Shown piece by piece: positions 24,013 through 34,203 of a stretch of 64,000 bases of DNA. The position numbers were made by a program, and so were the translations under genes. The DNA is from Maricaulis sp. Lineage in GTDB: Bacteria > Pseudomonadota > Alphaproteobacteria > Caulobacterales > Maricaulaceae. The notes under the pieces are model-generated. The model did no database searches and was not told the origin of the DNA. It saw only the letters and a program-made list of their open reading frames with translations. Position 1 is the first letter of the stretch. Each line of letters opens with the position of its first letter. Where the stretch lies: positions 1 through 64,000 of the forward strand of contig NZ_JASBRI010000007.1 in the NCBI RefSeq assembly GCF_030149515.1, given 5' to 3'.

Positions 24013-25962
24013 CTACTCTGCCGCCTCTTCTCCCTTCAGATACTCGTCCAGGAACGCCACATAGGCTTCGGAGGCAGTGATGCGGTTCTCGCGGCGGCGG
24101 AAGCCATGGCCCTCGTCGGGGAAGAGGACGTATTCCACCGGAACGCCATTGGCCTCGACGGCCGCAACCAGTTCGTCGCTTTCCACCTGCAGCACGCGCG
24201 GATCGTTGGCGCCCTGGATCACCAGCAGCGGCTTGGTGATGTTTTCCGCATGGAAGAGGGGCGAAATGGCCCGGTGGCGTTCGGCATCCGTGGCCGGATC
24301 GCCCATCTCGTCGTACAGCGCCTCGCGGAAGCTCTCCCACCAGGGCGGGATGGACTGCAGCGTGCGCACCCAGTTGGTGACACCGAAAATGTTGATGCCG
24401 ACATCGAAGGCATCCGGATGGAAGGTGAGGGCTGCGGCGGTCATGTAGCCGCCATAGGACCCGCCGATGACACCGACCTGGTCGTCGCGCACCCAGTCCT
24501 GCTCGCGCAGCCAGTCGCCCGCCGCGACGATGTCGCGCAGGTCTTCCTCGCCATGCCGGCGGTCGTCCATGTGGAAGAAGGTCTTGCCGTAGCCTGACGA
24601 GCCGCGATTGTTGGCGGCGTAGACCGCATAGCCGTGATTGACCAGGTGCTGGATCGTGGCCGAATAGCCGATCCGGCTCTGCCCGCCCGGACCGCCATGC
24701 ACCCAGACCAGGGCCGGCACGGGATTGTCGGCGCTGGCGCCGTGCGGCCGGTAGAGAATGCCGGGAATTTCCAGCCCGTCGAAGCTTTCAAAACGCACGA
24801 CCTCGGCCTCGACCATTTCCGCTTCCGAGATCGCCGGATTGAGGGCATTGGTCAGCTGGGCGTGATCCTGGCTCGCCAGGTCGACGACGTGGAGGTTGGA
24901 GGGCGATGTGGAGCTGTCGATCATGAAGGCGATGCGGCTCTCGTCGCGCGAAAAACGCACCGAACCAAGCTCGCCGGCCGGAAGTTCGGGCAGGTCCACG
25001 GCGCCGCCGGTTTCGGTGTCGACGATGGAAACCTCGGTGCGGGCGTCGGCGTTGATGCCGGAGACGCGGTAGCGGCCGGAAGGCGAATAGGTGACGAAGG
25101 AGACGTCCCAGTCCGCCTCGATCAGGGGCGCACGTTCGCCCGACGCCAGATCATAGGTCCAGGCCTGGTTGAACTCGCCATGTTCGTCGGTGGCATAGAC
25201 CAGGGAGCGGCTGTCGGGGGTGAAGGTGTATACGCCGTAGGCGATATTGCCTTCATGCTCGGTGATCAGCTGCGGTGCGGGGTCCTCGGCGGCTAGATCG
25301 ACCAGCAGAATGTCGCTGTCGGCCGAGGTGCGGTTGCGCACCAGCGCCAGCCAGCGGCCGTCCGGGCTGACATCGCCGATCTGCAGGGCGTCGGTATTCT
25401 CGAACACATAGCCGCTCTCGTAGGACAGGGTGTCGTACTCGTAGATATCGAACGCGGCCTGGTCGCGTTCATTGGTGGCGATCCAGATGTCCGTGCCATC
25501 CGGCGACCAGCCGATAAACTGGGCTTTGACATTATCGCCCGGCGTCAGATCGGCAAGGCGGCCGTCGAGTTCGCGCACATAGATATGGTTGAGCTCGTTG
25601 CCGCCCTGGTCCGCCGTGACGAGGACACGGTCGTCTTCCGGAAACCAGCTGATCGCGAAGGTGGCATTCGTTTCGGAATTCGTCAGCGCGCTGCGTTCGC
25701 CGGTGCCGGGGTCGACGGCATAGGCATTGAACACGCCCGTCTCGTCGGAGGAGATGAGGATGCGGCTGTCATCCGCCGACCAGGCATGACCGGCCGAGGA
25801 TGCCATGCCGAAACTGGTAGTCTGGTGGAAGGTGGCGGCATCGTATTGCGCGATCGCGGCCGCCGGCTCCGGCGAACTTGCTTCCGGCGTGTCGCCGGCG
25901 GGCTGGCAGGCCGCCACGGCTATCAGCGACGTTGCGGCCAGAAATTTCATGAAATGTGTCAT
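24013..25962 (-). CDS. S9-family prolyl oligopeptidase-type lipoprotein
   Basis: A 649-residue peptidase with a lipoprotein signal (lipobox VAAC at the end of MTHFMKFLAATSLIAVAAC), an N-terminal beta-propeller of WD40-like PD repeats (SPDGTDIWIATNE, SPDGRWLALVRN, FTPDSRSLVYATDE, FSRDESRIAFMID) and a C-terminal alpha/beta-hydrolase domain. The catalytic triad is visible as GGSYGG (Ser about residue 500), GANDPR (Asp about 584) and DEGHGF (His about 620). Such enzymes cleave short peptides at the cell envelope. An AAGGGG site precedes the ATG at 25962; the 21 in-frame codons upstream are not needed. It lies just downstream of the groEL terminator. Confidence 0.9.
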   Translation of the reverse strand: MTHFMKFLAATSLIAVAACQPAGDTPEASSPEPAAAIAQYDAATFHQTTSFGMASSAGHAWSADDSRILISSDETGVFNAYAVDPGTGERSALTNSETNATFAISWFPEDDRVLVTADQGGNELNHIYVRELDGRLADLTPGDNVKAQFIGWSPDGTDIWIATNERDQAAFDIYEYDTLSYESGYVFENTDALQIGDVSPDGRWLALVRNRTSADSDILLVDLAAEDPAPQLITEHEGNIAYGVYTFTPDSRSLVYATDEHGEFNQAWTYDLASGERAPLIEADWDVSFVTYSPSGRYRVSGINADARTEVSIVDTETGGAVDLPELPAGELGSVRFSRDESRIAFMIDSSTSPSNLHVVDLASQDHAQLTNALNPAISEAEMVEAEVVRFESFDGLEIPGILYRPHGASADNPVPALVWVHGGPGGQSRIGYSATIQHLVNHGYAVYAANNRGSSGYGKTFFHMDDRRHGEEDLRDIVAAGDWLREQDWVRDDQVGVIGGSYGGYMTAAALTFHPDAFDVGINIFGVTNWVRTLQSIPPWWESFREALYDEMGDPATDAERHRAISPLFHAENITKPLLVIQGANDPRVLQVESDELVAAVEANGVPVEYVLFPDEGHGFRRRENRITASEAYVAFLDEYLKGEEAAE

Positions 25963-26023
25963 CCCTATCCCCTTGATCGGTTTGACGCAGCATAGTGCAG
26001 GCGTGGCCCGTCGAGGCAAGGGC

Positions 26024-26057
26024 AAAAGAAAAGGGCCGCCCGGCAGGGGCGGCCCTT
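26024..26057 (-). terminator. intrinsic terminator after groEL
   Basis: AAGGGCCGCC / GGCGGCCCTT perfect 10-bp stem, 7-base loop, followed on the minus strand by TTCTTTT. Located 28 bases beyond the groEL stop. Confidence 0.88.
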
Positions 26058-26085
26058 CCTGTGTCGTTCGCTTGAACGGCGTGAC

Positions 26086-27753
<1,668 letters not shown>

Positions 27754-27776
27754 CTACAGATCGGGCGGCGCGGCGC

Positions 27777-28082
27777 TTAGGCCGGCTCGGCGACCTTTTC
27801 CATGACGCCGAGAATGTCGGACTCCTTCATGATGAGGAGTTCATCGCCGTTCAGGGTGACTTCGGTGCCCGACCACTTGCCGAACAGAATGCGGTCGCCG
27901 GCCTTCACGTCGAGCGGGCGTACCGTACCGTCGTCTTTGATCGCACCGCCTCCGACGGCGACGATCTCGCCTTCCTGCGGCTTTTCCTTGGCCGTGTCCG
28001 GGATGATGATCCCGCCCTTGGTCTTGGACTCTTCTTCGACGCGCTTTACCAGCACGCGATCGTGCAGAGGACGAAAGGTCAT
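27777..28082 (-). CDS. groS: 10 kDa co-chaperonin GroES
   Basis: The 101-residue lid of the GroEL chamber. Family motifs are [16 protein letters not shown], the mobile loop [21 protein letters not shown] (written here as its conserved first and last parts), [14 protein letters not shown] and [11 protein letters not shown]. First gene of the groESL operon, with a promoter and CIRCE operator just upstream. Confidence 0.98.
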   Translation of the reverse strand: MTFRPLHDRVLVKRVEEESKTKGGIIIPDTAKEKPQEGEIVAVGGGAIKDDGTVRPLDVKAGDRILFGKWSGTEVTLNGDELLIMKESDILGVMEKVAEPA

Positions 28083-28135
28083 CTTGGTCTATCTCCAACA
28101 AGAGGACTGTGGTTCTTCTGCAGGACCGGGGATCG

Positions 28136-28162
28136 TTAGCACTCACCCCAGCCGACTGCTAA
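28136..28162 (-). promoter_or_regulatory. CIRCE operator of groESL (HrcA site)
   Basis: TTAGCACTC, nine bases, GACTGCTAA. The CIRCE consensus is TTAGCACTC-N9-GAGTGCTAA, so only one base differs. It lies between the promoter and groES, where bound HrcA would block transcription. hrcA itself is not in this window. Confidence 0.93.
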
Positions 28163-28169
28163 CAGCGGG

Positions 28170-28198
28170 CAGATAGGGGGTGGGGGGATTGGCGTCAA
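28170..28198 (-). promoter_or_regulatory. sigma70-type promoter of groESL
   Basis: On the minus strand TTGACG (28193-28198) and TATCTG (28170-28175) are separated by exactly 17 bases. The -10 lies just upstream of the CIRCE element, giving the usual repressible housekeeping promoter layout. Confidence 0.75.
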
Positions 28199-28353
28199 GA
28201 GCAGCCGGTGCCAATTTTTTGCAGTGCGGGACAGGGCGGGCCGTTCACGGCGTACTCATTTGCCGTTCATGTTGGGATCGCTAATCGGCGTTGCAATGCC
28301 TGTCACATTTCGGGCTATGATCCTCCTAGTTGCGTAGCTGAGAAGGTAGACCC

Positions 28354-29025
28354 ATGAAACTCCGCACTGCAGTCGTCACATCCTTGGCCGCGCTGGCGGT
28401 TACCGCTTGCACGACCACGGATCCCTACACGGGTGAGACCAGGCCCAACTACACCGGTCGCGGCGTGCTTCTGGGCGCCGCAGCCGGCGCCGCCCTGGGC
28501 TATCTCACCAACACCAATGACAGCGAGGAAGGCCGCACCAATGCTCTGATCGGCGCAGGCATCGGCGCCTTGGCCGGTGGCGCCATCGGCAACTACATGG
28601 ACCGCCAGGAAGCGGCCATGCGCGAGGCGCTGAGCGATACCGGCGTGGGCGTGCGCCGCGAAGGCAATGACCTGCGCCTGATCATGCCGGGCGATGTCAC
28701 CTTCGCCACCAACTCCTCGGATATCCAGGGCCAGTTCTACGGCATCCTCAACGACGTCGCCGTGGTTCTGAACCGCTATCCCGCGACCTATGTCGACGTG
28801 GTCGGTCATGCCGACTCGACCGGTGCTGCCGACTACAATCAGCGCCTGTCGGAACAGCGGGCGGTCTCGGTCAGCAATTATCTTATCGCCCAGGGCGTGA
28901 TGCGTGACCGCTTCTACGTGGCGGGCATGGGCGAACGGGCACCGATCGCCTCCAACGACACACCGTCCGGCCGTCAGCAAAACCGCCGGGTGGAAATCCT
29001 GATCCGCCCGCACACGACGTCGTAG
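28354..29025 (+). CDS. OmpA-family lipoprotein with glycine-zipper segment
   Basis: A 223-residue lipoprotein (lipobox AVTAC, Cys19) with a glycine-zipper region (about residues 36-85, GVLLGAAAGAALGYL and GAGIGALAGGAIGNYM) and a C-terminal OmpA-like peptidoglycan-binding domain (NRYPATYVDVVGHADSTGAA, NQRLSEQRAVSVSNYL, GERAPIASNDTPSGRQQNRR). It probably ties the outer membrane to the cell wall, as YiaD/Pal-like proteins do. Monocistronic with its own terminator. A TATGAT at 28316-28321 could be its -10 box, but the -35 spacing is poor. Confidence 0.92.
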   Translation: MKLRTAVVTSLAALAVTACTTTDPYTGETRPNYTGRGVLLGAAAGAALGYLTNTNDSEEGRTNALIGAGIGALAGGAIGNYMDRQEAAMREALSDTGVGVRREGNDLRLIMPGDVTFATNSSDIQGQFYGILNDVAVVLNRYPATYVDVVGHADSTGAADYNQRLSEQRAVSVSNYLIAQGVMRDRFYVAGMGERAPIASNDTPSGRQQNRRVEILIRPHTTS

Positions 29026-29053
29026 GGCGGCGATTTCAACACTTTATTCCTGG

Positions 29054-29085
29054 AGCGGCTCGCCTCGTGCGGGCCGCTTTAATTT
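29054..29085 (+). terminator. intrinsic terminator after the OmpA-like lipoprotein gene
   Basis: AGCGGCTCGC / GCGGGCCGCT (10 bp, one G-U pair), loop CTCGT, then TTTAATTT. Confidence 0.78.
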
Positions 29086-29135
29086 ATGCATATCATTGAA
29101 GATCAACATGTTAGATAGAAAGACAGCTTGCAGGG

Positions 29136-29151
29136 TTTACCTTCGTTAACC
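29136..29151. promoter_or_regulatory. candidate CtrA-like site before the tipF-like gene
   Basis: TTTACCTTCGTTAACC, 71 bases before the start codon, resembles a degenerate CtrA site (TTAA-N7-TTAAC family). A nearly identical sequence lies before the histidine kinase at 56442-56458. Spacing is one base off the classical consensus, so confidence is low. Confidence 0.3.
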
Positions 29152-29222
29152 AAACGACAACCGGCTGCGACACAGCTTAACCTTCAAGCACACGTGACGA
29201 TTCGCTGTTTTGAAGGCCCTCA

Positions 29223-30437
29223 ATGCCCCGCGCGCTCGATATTCTCATCCTGATGACCTACATCGCCATCGCCACTGTGGCGGCGATCGGCTTTGAGCGT
29301 CTGGGTCTGATGCCGCCGCTGATGGCCTGGATGATGGGGGCGATTGTCTTCATCGTTGCCGGCATGGCGCATTCCGCGGCCTCCCGGGCACAGGAGCGGC
29401 GGGCGCTGGAAAACGAGATCCACAATCTCAAGGCCTCCAATCTCGCCCTGGCGGAAGAGTTCGAGGCGGCGCAGAAACGGCTTGACGAGATTACCGACGA
29501 ATTGCGCGCCGAGGCCGTCGAGCGCGACAATGCGCTGGTGCATGAGGTCAAGGTGCTCGAAGATCTGATCCGCCGGGTTGGCGGACCGATCGAGACCGGT
29601 GTCCGTCCGGCGGCGGGCACGTCATCGGGGTCAAGCATCGATATCGAGACCGTGCGCGATGCGCTGCAGGCCAATCGCGTGGATCTCTATCTTCAGCCCA
29701 TCGTCACCCTTCCGCAACGCCGCGTTGCCTTCTACGAAGGCTATACCCGGCTGCGCGACGCCACCGGGCGCGTGCTCGCTCCGTCCGCCTTCATCCAGGC
29801 GGCCGAGGAAGCCGGCATCATGACCGAGGTCGACAATCTGCTGCTGTTCCGCTGTGTCCAGATCGTACGCCGGCTGACCGGCCAGGACCGCAAGGTCGGC
29901 ATCTTCTGCAATATCTCGCTGAACTCCCTGGCCGACGAGGACTTCTTCCCGGAATTCCTGGACTTTGTCCGCCAGAACAAGGATCTCTCCGGTTCGCTGA
30001 TCTTCGAGATTTCCCAGCGGGCCTTTGAGGAACGCGATGCCGTCGCCGCCCGCAACATGGCGCGGATGGCCGATTTCGGTTTCCGCTTCTCGGTCGATCA
30101 GATTCAGCATGTCGATCTCGATCTCGACGCGATGGAGCGTGCCGGCGTGCGCTTCGCGAAGATCGGCGGGCAGCGCCTGCTGGATGCGATCGCCGATTAC
30201 GAGCCCATTGCCGGCTATGAGGCGGGGTCCATCGCGACGGAAGATCTCGCGGGCCTGTTCGCGCGCCACGGCATAGAACTGATCGTCGACAGGATCGAGC
30301 AGGAATCCACGGTGGTCGAAGTGCTTGAGCTGGATGTGGCCTATGGCGAGGGGCATCTGTTCGGTGAGCCGCGCCCCGTGCGCGACGACGTGCTGGACGA
30401 GGCGGCCCATCAGCCCTCTGCCCGCCTGGCGGGCTGA
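29223..30437 (+). CDS. tipF: TipF-like membrane protein with degenerate EAL domain
   Basis: A 404-residue protein with two N-terminal membrane helices (about 4-24 and 30-50), a coiled coil (about 55-118) and a C-terminal EAL domain (about 140-385). This is the architecture of Caulobacter TipF, a c-di-GMP-binding factor that positions the flagellum. Catalytic residues of EAL phosphodiesterases are replaced: EAL is E172-G-Y174, the DD pair is D290-Q291, the E of EGVE is D354 and the QG glutamine is E374; Asn229, Glu260 and Lys311 remain. It is expected to bind but not hydrolyse c-di-GMP. The HAD gene follows. Confidence 0.75.
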   Translation: MPRALDILILMTYIAIATVAAIGFERLGLMPPLMAWMMGAIVFIVAGMAHSAASRAQERRALENEIHNLKASNLALAEEFEAAQKRLDEITDELRAEAVERDNALVHEVKVLEDLIRRVGGPIETGVRPAAGTSSGSSIDIETVRDALQANRVDLYLQPIVTLPQRRVAFYEGYTRLRDATGRVLAPSAFIQAAEEAGIMTEVDNLLLFRCVQIVRRLTGQDRKVGIFCNISLNSLADEDFFPEFLDFVRQNKDLSGSLIFEISQRAFEERDAVAARNMARMADFGFRFSVDQIQHVDLDLDAMERAGVRFAKIGGQRLLDAIADYEPIAGYEAGSIATEDLAGLFARHGIELIVDRIEQESTVVEVLELDVAYGEGHLFGEPRPVRDDVLDEAAHQPSARLAG

Positions 30438-30486
30438 ACGCCGCAGCACGATTGACGCGAGCGGGCCGCCCTGCTTCAAGCGCGGC

Positions 30487-31335
30487 ATGAACCAGCCCGC
30501 ACGCCTCGGCGCACTCCGCGAATTCTACGATACCTTGTACTGCGACGTCTGGGGCGTCATCCGCGATGGCAAGGCATTGTTGCCCGAAGCGGTCGAGGCG
30601 CTGCGCGCCTTCCGCCGGTCCGGCGGAGCGGTCTGCCTGGTCTCGAACTCGCCCCGGCGCAGCTCCAGCCTGGCCAGCATGCTGTTGCAGATGGGGCTGC
30701 CGGCCGATGCGGCCGACACGATGGTCACCTCCGGCGATGCCATTCACGCCGAACTGGCCGCCAGAACACCGGGGCGGGCGCTGAAAATCGGGCCGGATCA
30801 CGATACCGGCCTCTATGACGGTCTGGAGCTGACCTTCACCGGCGTGGAGTACGCCGACTTCATCTCCTGTACCGGTCCCGACGACTACTGGAACGGCAAA
30901 CCCGAGGATTATGCGCAGACCCTGGAGACAGCGCTGGCGCGCGGGCTCGATCTGGTGTGTGCCAATCCGGATATCGTGGTGCAGGCCGGCGACCGGCTGA
31001 TCTACTGCGCCGGCGCGATCGCACGGCTGTACCGGGACATGGGCGGGACAAGCATTGTTGCCGGCAAGCCGCACAAGCCGATCTACGAGCTTGCTGCGGC
31101 TGCGCTGCAGGATCTGGGGCGGCCGGCGGATCCCGGCCGGACGCTGGCCATCGGTGACGGGCCGGAGACCGATCTGGCCGGCGCTGCGCGTGTCGGCATC
31201 GACGCGCTATTCATTCTCGACGGTATTGTGGGCGCCGGCATGAAAAGCGACAGCTTCGATGAAGAAGCTGTCGCCCGCGCCTTGGAGGGGTATGGAGTTC
31301 CGGCGCGATGGATGGCGCCGAAACTCGTCTGGTAG
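30487..31335 (+). CDS. HAD-superfamily phosphatase, class IIA (TIGR01459 type)
   Basis: A 282-residue HAD-IIA hydrolase (NagD/pyridoxal-phosphatase-like). Motif 1 is YCDVWGVIRDG with the nucleophile Asp, motif 2 is CLVSNSPRRS, and the late motif is LAIGDGPETDLAGAARVGID. The large class-II cap lies between them (about residues 75-190). The start at MNQPARLGALREF is taken because the 54 in-frame codons upstream overlap tipF in another frame. The 49-base gap suggests cotranscription with the TipF-like gene. Substrate unknown. Confidence 0.88.
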   Translation: MNQPARLGALREFYDTLYCDVWGVIRDGKALLPEAVEALRAFRRSGGAVCLVSNSPRRSSSLASMLLQMGLPADAADTMVTSGDAIHAELAARTPGRALKIGPDHDTGLYDGLELTFTGVEYADFISCTGPDDYWNGKPEDYAQTLETALARGLDLVCANPDIVVQAGDRLIYCAGAIARLYRDMGGTSIVAGKPHKPIYELAAAALQDLGRPADPGRTLAIGDGPETDLAGAARVGIDALFILDGIVGAGMKSDSFDEEAVARALEGYGVPARWMAPKLVW

Positions 31336-31369
31336 ACGCGCTTTCAGCGAAAGCGCGAATGCGTGGATT

Positions 31370-32065
31370 CTAGTCGAACAGATTGTCGATCGAGGACTGG
31401 TCGAGATCGGCCGCCCCGCCATCTTCGGAGAACATGGCGTCAATGGCATCCTGGCTGGTTTCGGGACCGCCGATCGCCGGACCGTTGAGCAGGTTCTTCC
31501 GGGCGCGTTCGCGCTCCGCCTTTTCTGCCTCGGTCTCGAAGCTTTCGTCTTCGCGTACGCCCATCACTTCGGCAAACCGGGCGACACGGCTTTCCACGTG
31601 ACGCAGCGAGTTGACGACCTTGGAGACGCGCTGACCGGCGAGATCCTGGAAGGAGCAGGCTTCGATGATGGTCATCATGCGCGCTTCCACGTTGGCCCGG
31701 TACTCGTCATAGTCCGTGGCTTCTTCGCAGAGCACCGCTTCCGCCTCGCTCATGATGGTCTCGGTCGCCTTCTCGGTATCTCCGACGACGGCTTCCAGCT
31801 CGACACCGGCAGACGGGATGCGCTCCGTCTTGATGTCGTTGGGCCGCAGAGCGGCAATTTCGTCCCGGGTTCGGGAGATGTAGTCCGCGATATAGTTGAA
31901 TTCCTGGCAGATCGACTGGTCGAGCGAGCTGAAGAACAGCTTCATCGTATCCGTCAGCTGGTGGGCCAGCTTCAGAACTTCCATGATCTGCGCGTCCTGC
32001 AGGTCGCTGGCTTTCAGCGACGCCAGCGAGGTGCGGACTTGCGCGGCAACATTGGCGGCGGGCAT
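31370..32065 (-). CDS. cheZ: CheZ-family CheY-P phosphatase
   Basis: CheZ accelerates dephosphorylation of CheY-P and so resets the flagellar motor signal. The 231-residue protein is nearly all helical, as expected of the long four-helix bundle, and has the catalytic motif SFQDLAGQRVSKVV with Asp141 and Gln145, matching Asp143 and Gln147 of E. coli CheZ. The C-terminal tail ends SSIDNLFD, corresponding to the CheY-binding peptide. The MPAANVAAQ start follows a strong GGAGG and is preferred to an ATG nine codons upstream. It is 52 bases after cheY on the same strand. Confidence 0.87.
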   Translation of the reverse strand: MPAANVAAQVRTSLASLKASDLQDAQIMEVLKLAHQLTDTMKLFFSSLDQSICQEFNYIADYISRTRDEIAALRPNDIKTERIPSAGVELEAVVGDTEKATETIMSEAEAVLCEEATDYDEYRANVEARMMTIIEACSFQDLAGQRVSKVVNSLRHVESRVARFAEVMGVREDESFETEAEKAERERARKNLLNGPAIGGPETSQDAIDAMFSEDGGAADLDQSSIDNLFD

Positions 32066-32117
32066 GGGGCCCTCCTTCCTTTGAAGACTCAATCAGATAA
32101 CCGAACAGCCATGGGAC

Positions 32118-32504
32118 CTAGAAGTCGCCCAGGACTGCCGTCATCTTCGACTTGAGCGTACCGGCGTTGAAGGGCTTCACGATGTAGTTGTTTACACCGG
32201 CGCGCTTCGCCGCGACCACGTTTTCGGTTTTGGACTCCGCCGTCACCATGATGAAGGGTGTTGCCTTCATCGACTCGTCGGCGCGGACCTTTTGCAGGAG
32301 CTCGTAGCCGGTCATCGGTTCCATGTTCCAGTCGGAAATGACCAGACCGTACTTGTTCTTTTGCATCTTTTCGTAGGCTTCCTGCCCGTCAGCCGCTTCG
32401 TCCACATTCTCGAAGCCAATCTGCTTGAGCAGGTTGCGAATGATACGGATCATGGTTTTGTAGTCGTCCACAACCAGGATCGGCATAGTCATTTCGACAG
32501 CCAT
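32118..32504 (-). CDS. cheY: CheY-like single-domain response regulator
   Basis: A 128-residue receiver-only protein. The acidic pair Asp13-Asp14, the phospho-acceptor Asp58 (VISDWNMEPMTG), Thr88 (MVTAES) and Lys110 (IVKPF) are all present, so it should be phosphorylated normally. DWNMEPMTG is close to the motor-binding CheY type. The start after GGAG is preferred over an upstream in-frame codon 25 codons away. Pairing with a CheZ gene and lack of any kinase or receptor gene nearby suggest it serves a chemotaxis array encoded elsewhere. Confidence 0.88.
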   Translation of the reverse strand: MAVEMTMPILVVDDYKTMIRIIRNLLKQIGFENVDEAADGQEAYEKMQKNKYGLVISDWNMEPMTGYELLQKVRADESMKATPFIMVTAESKTENVVAAKRAGVNNYIVKPFNAGTLKSKMTAVLGDF

Positions 32505-32625
32505 GCGTAGTCTCCATCCACTCGGCGCGTTTACACAAGGACGGCTTGTTTCGCCGTCTTCAGCGAGGACCCTAGACATTCGCGGATAAAAATCGGTTAA
32601 AGCGGTTGCAACGAGGGAGTCGCTT

Positions 32626-33069
32626 ATGGCGGAAGTGCGCGGTATCGCTCTTGAAGAAATGGAAATTGGCCAATCGGCTGAAGCGGTTAGAGTCGTTACC
32701 GAAGAGGATCTCGACCTGTTCGCTAAAGTGTCCGGGGACTATAATCCCGTGCATATGGACGAGGAATTCGCCCGGGCCACGCCATTTCGCGGACGAATTG
32801 CCCATGGCGCGCTTGTGGCCTCATTCATCTCCGGCGTGCTCGGCAACCAGCTGCCCGGGCCCGGAGCGATCTTCCTCGGCCTGAACATGCGCTTCTTCCT
32901 GCCGACACGCATCGGCGACGAGGTGAAGACGACGGTGACCGTCAAGTCGGTCGACCTCAAGGCGCGCAAGGCGGTGATGGATTGCGTATGCGAGGCCAAT
33001 GGCAAGGTGACCATGCAGGCGGAGGCCGAAGTGATGGTCCGCAAGCGCCGCCGCAAGACCGACGACTGA
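32626..33069 (+). CDS. MaoC-family (R)-specific enoyl-CoA hydratase
   Basis: A 147-residue single hot-dog hydratase. The catalytic hydratase-2 motif is clear: LFAKVSGDYNPVHMDEEFA followed by FRGRIAHGALVAS, with the Asp and His of the D.NP.H pair. Such proteins (PhaJ-like) link beta-oxidation to polyhydroxyalkanoate or other (R)-3-hydroxyacyl-CoA uses. GAGGGAG precedes the ATG. It overlaps no gene and lies 7 bases before ribF on the same strand, which suggests a common transcript without functional linkage. Confidence 0.9.
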   Translation: MAEVRGIALEEMEIGQSAEAVRVVTEEDLDLFAKVSGDYNPVHMDEEFARATPFRGRIAHGALVASFISGVLGNQLPGPGAIFLGLNMRFFLPTRIGDEVKTTVTVKSVDLKARKAVMDCVCEANGKVTMQAEAEVMVRKRRRKTDD

Positions 33070-33076
33070 TCCGGCG

Positions 33077-34021
33077 ATGCGCGTTTTCCACGGCTATAGC
33101 GATATACCGGACGAGGGGCGAGGATCGGTCGTAGCGCTCGGCAATTTCGACGGCGTCCACCACGGGCACCGGCACGTCATCGCCCTGGCCGCACGGCTGG
33201 CGTCGGAACGGGATGCGCCGCTCGGCGTGGCCCTGTTCGATCCGCACCCGCGGCGCTTCTTCGCGCCCGACGCCCCTGCATTCCGCCTGATGAGTACGGG
33301 CCGCCGCAACAGGACGCTGGCCGATCTCGGCGTGGAGCGTCTGCATGTTCTGCCGTTCACGGCCGGGATGGCAAAGATGACGCCGCAGCAATTCGTGGAC
33401 GAAGTTCTCCATGACGGACTGGGTATCAAGGGCGTCGTCACGGGCGCCGACTTCCGCTTCGGTGCCGGCCGGGCCGGCGCGACCGGCGATCTTGAACGGC
33501 TGTGTGCCGCGCACGGCATCCGCACCGGTTTTGCCGAATTGCACGGCAACGGGGCCGACAAGGTGTCCTCCACACGTATCCGCAAGGCGATCCATGACGG
33601 CGACATGGCCGCGGCGGCCGAACTGCTCGGCACACGCTGGGCCGTCGAGGGCGTCGTCCGGCGGGGCGACCGGCGCGGCCGGACAATCGGTTTTCCGACC
33701 GCCAATCTTGCCCTGGGCGATTTTGTGCGTCCGGCCTATGGCGTTTATGCGGTGAGTGCGCGCATCGAGGGGGAAGGGCCGGCTTGGCCGGGCGTGGCCA
33801 ATATCGGAAAACGGCCCACCGTGGATGGCGAGACGGAATTGCTGGAAGTCCATCTGTTCGATTTCGAAGGCTCGCTGTACGACAGCGTCCTGGAGGTGGA
33901 ATTCCACGAATTCCTGCGGCCGGAACGCAAATTCGGCGGGCTCGACGCGCTCAAGGCGCAGATCGCCGCCGATGCCGATCAGGCGCGCCGGCTGCTGACC
34001 GGTCTATCTGGACCGGCCTGA
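33077..34021 (+). CDS. ribF: bifunctional riboflavin kinase/FAD synthetase
   Basis: RibF phosphorylates riboflavin to FMN and adenylates it to FAD. The 314-residue protein has the N-terminal nucleotidyltransferase domain (LGNFDGVHHGHRHV, VVTGADFRFGAGRAG, VSSTRIRKAIHDGD) and the C-terminal kinase domain (GRTIGFPTANLAL with the G.PTAN motif, GVANIGKRPTVDG). The layout is standard and the ribF-ileS-lspA order is common in proteobacteria. No FMN riboswitch is visible. Confidence 0.96.
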   Translation: MRVFHGYSDIPDEGRGSVVALGNFDGVHHGHRHVIALAARLASERDAPLGVALFDPHPRRFFAPDAPAFRLMSTGRRNRTLADLGVERLHVLPFTAGMAKMTPQQFVDEVLHDGLGIKGVVTGADFRFGAGRAGATGDLERLCAAHGIRTGFAELHGNGADKVSSTRIRKAIHDGDMAAAAELLGTRWAVEGVVRRGDRRGRTIGFPTANLALGDFVRPAYGVYAVSARIEGEGPAWPGVANIGKRPTVDGETELLEVHLFDFEGSLYDSVLEVEFHEFLRPERKFGGLDALKAQIAADADQARRLLTGLSGPA

Positions 34022-34203
34022 CAGGCTCTGTTACACGCGGTTTCATGGTCCGCATTCACGTCTTCATACGCCGCGCGGCATGCCTGTCCGCGTTCATCAC
34101 GGGACGAATTACCGGCCCGGGCCGCCAGGGGTGAACCAGGCGGTGCCGGGAGATGTCCTGCCTTGAACCTATTTGACGACCCAGACCGCAAGGACCCGAT
34201 CCG

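Noticed and set aside
34022-34203. Possible riboswitch or T-box in the ileS leader
   Set aside because: No T-box, SAM or FMN motif and no convincing terminator/antiterminator pair could be found.
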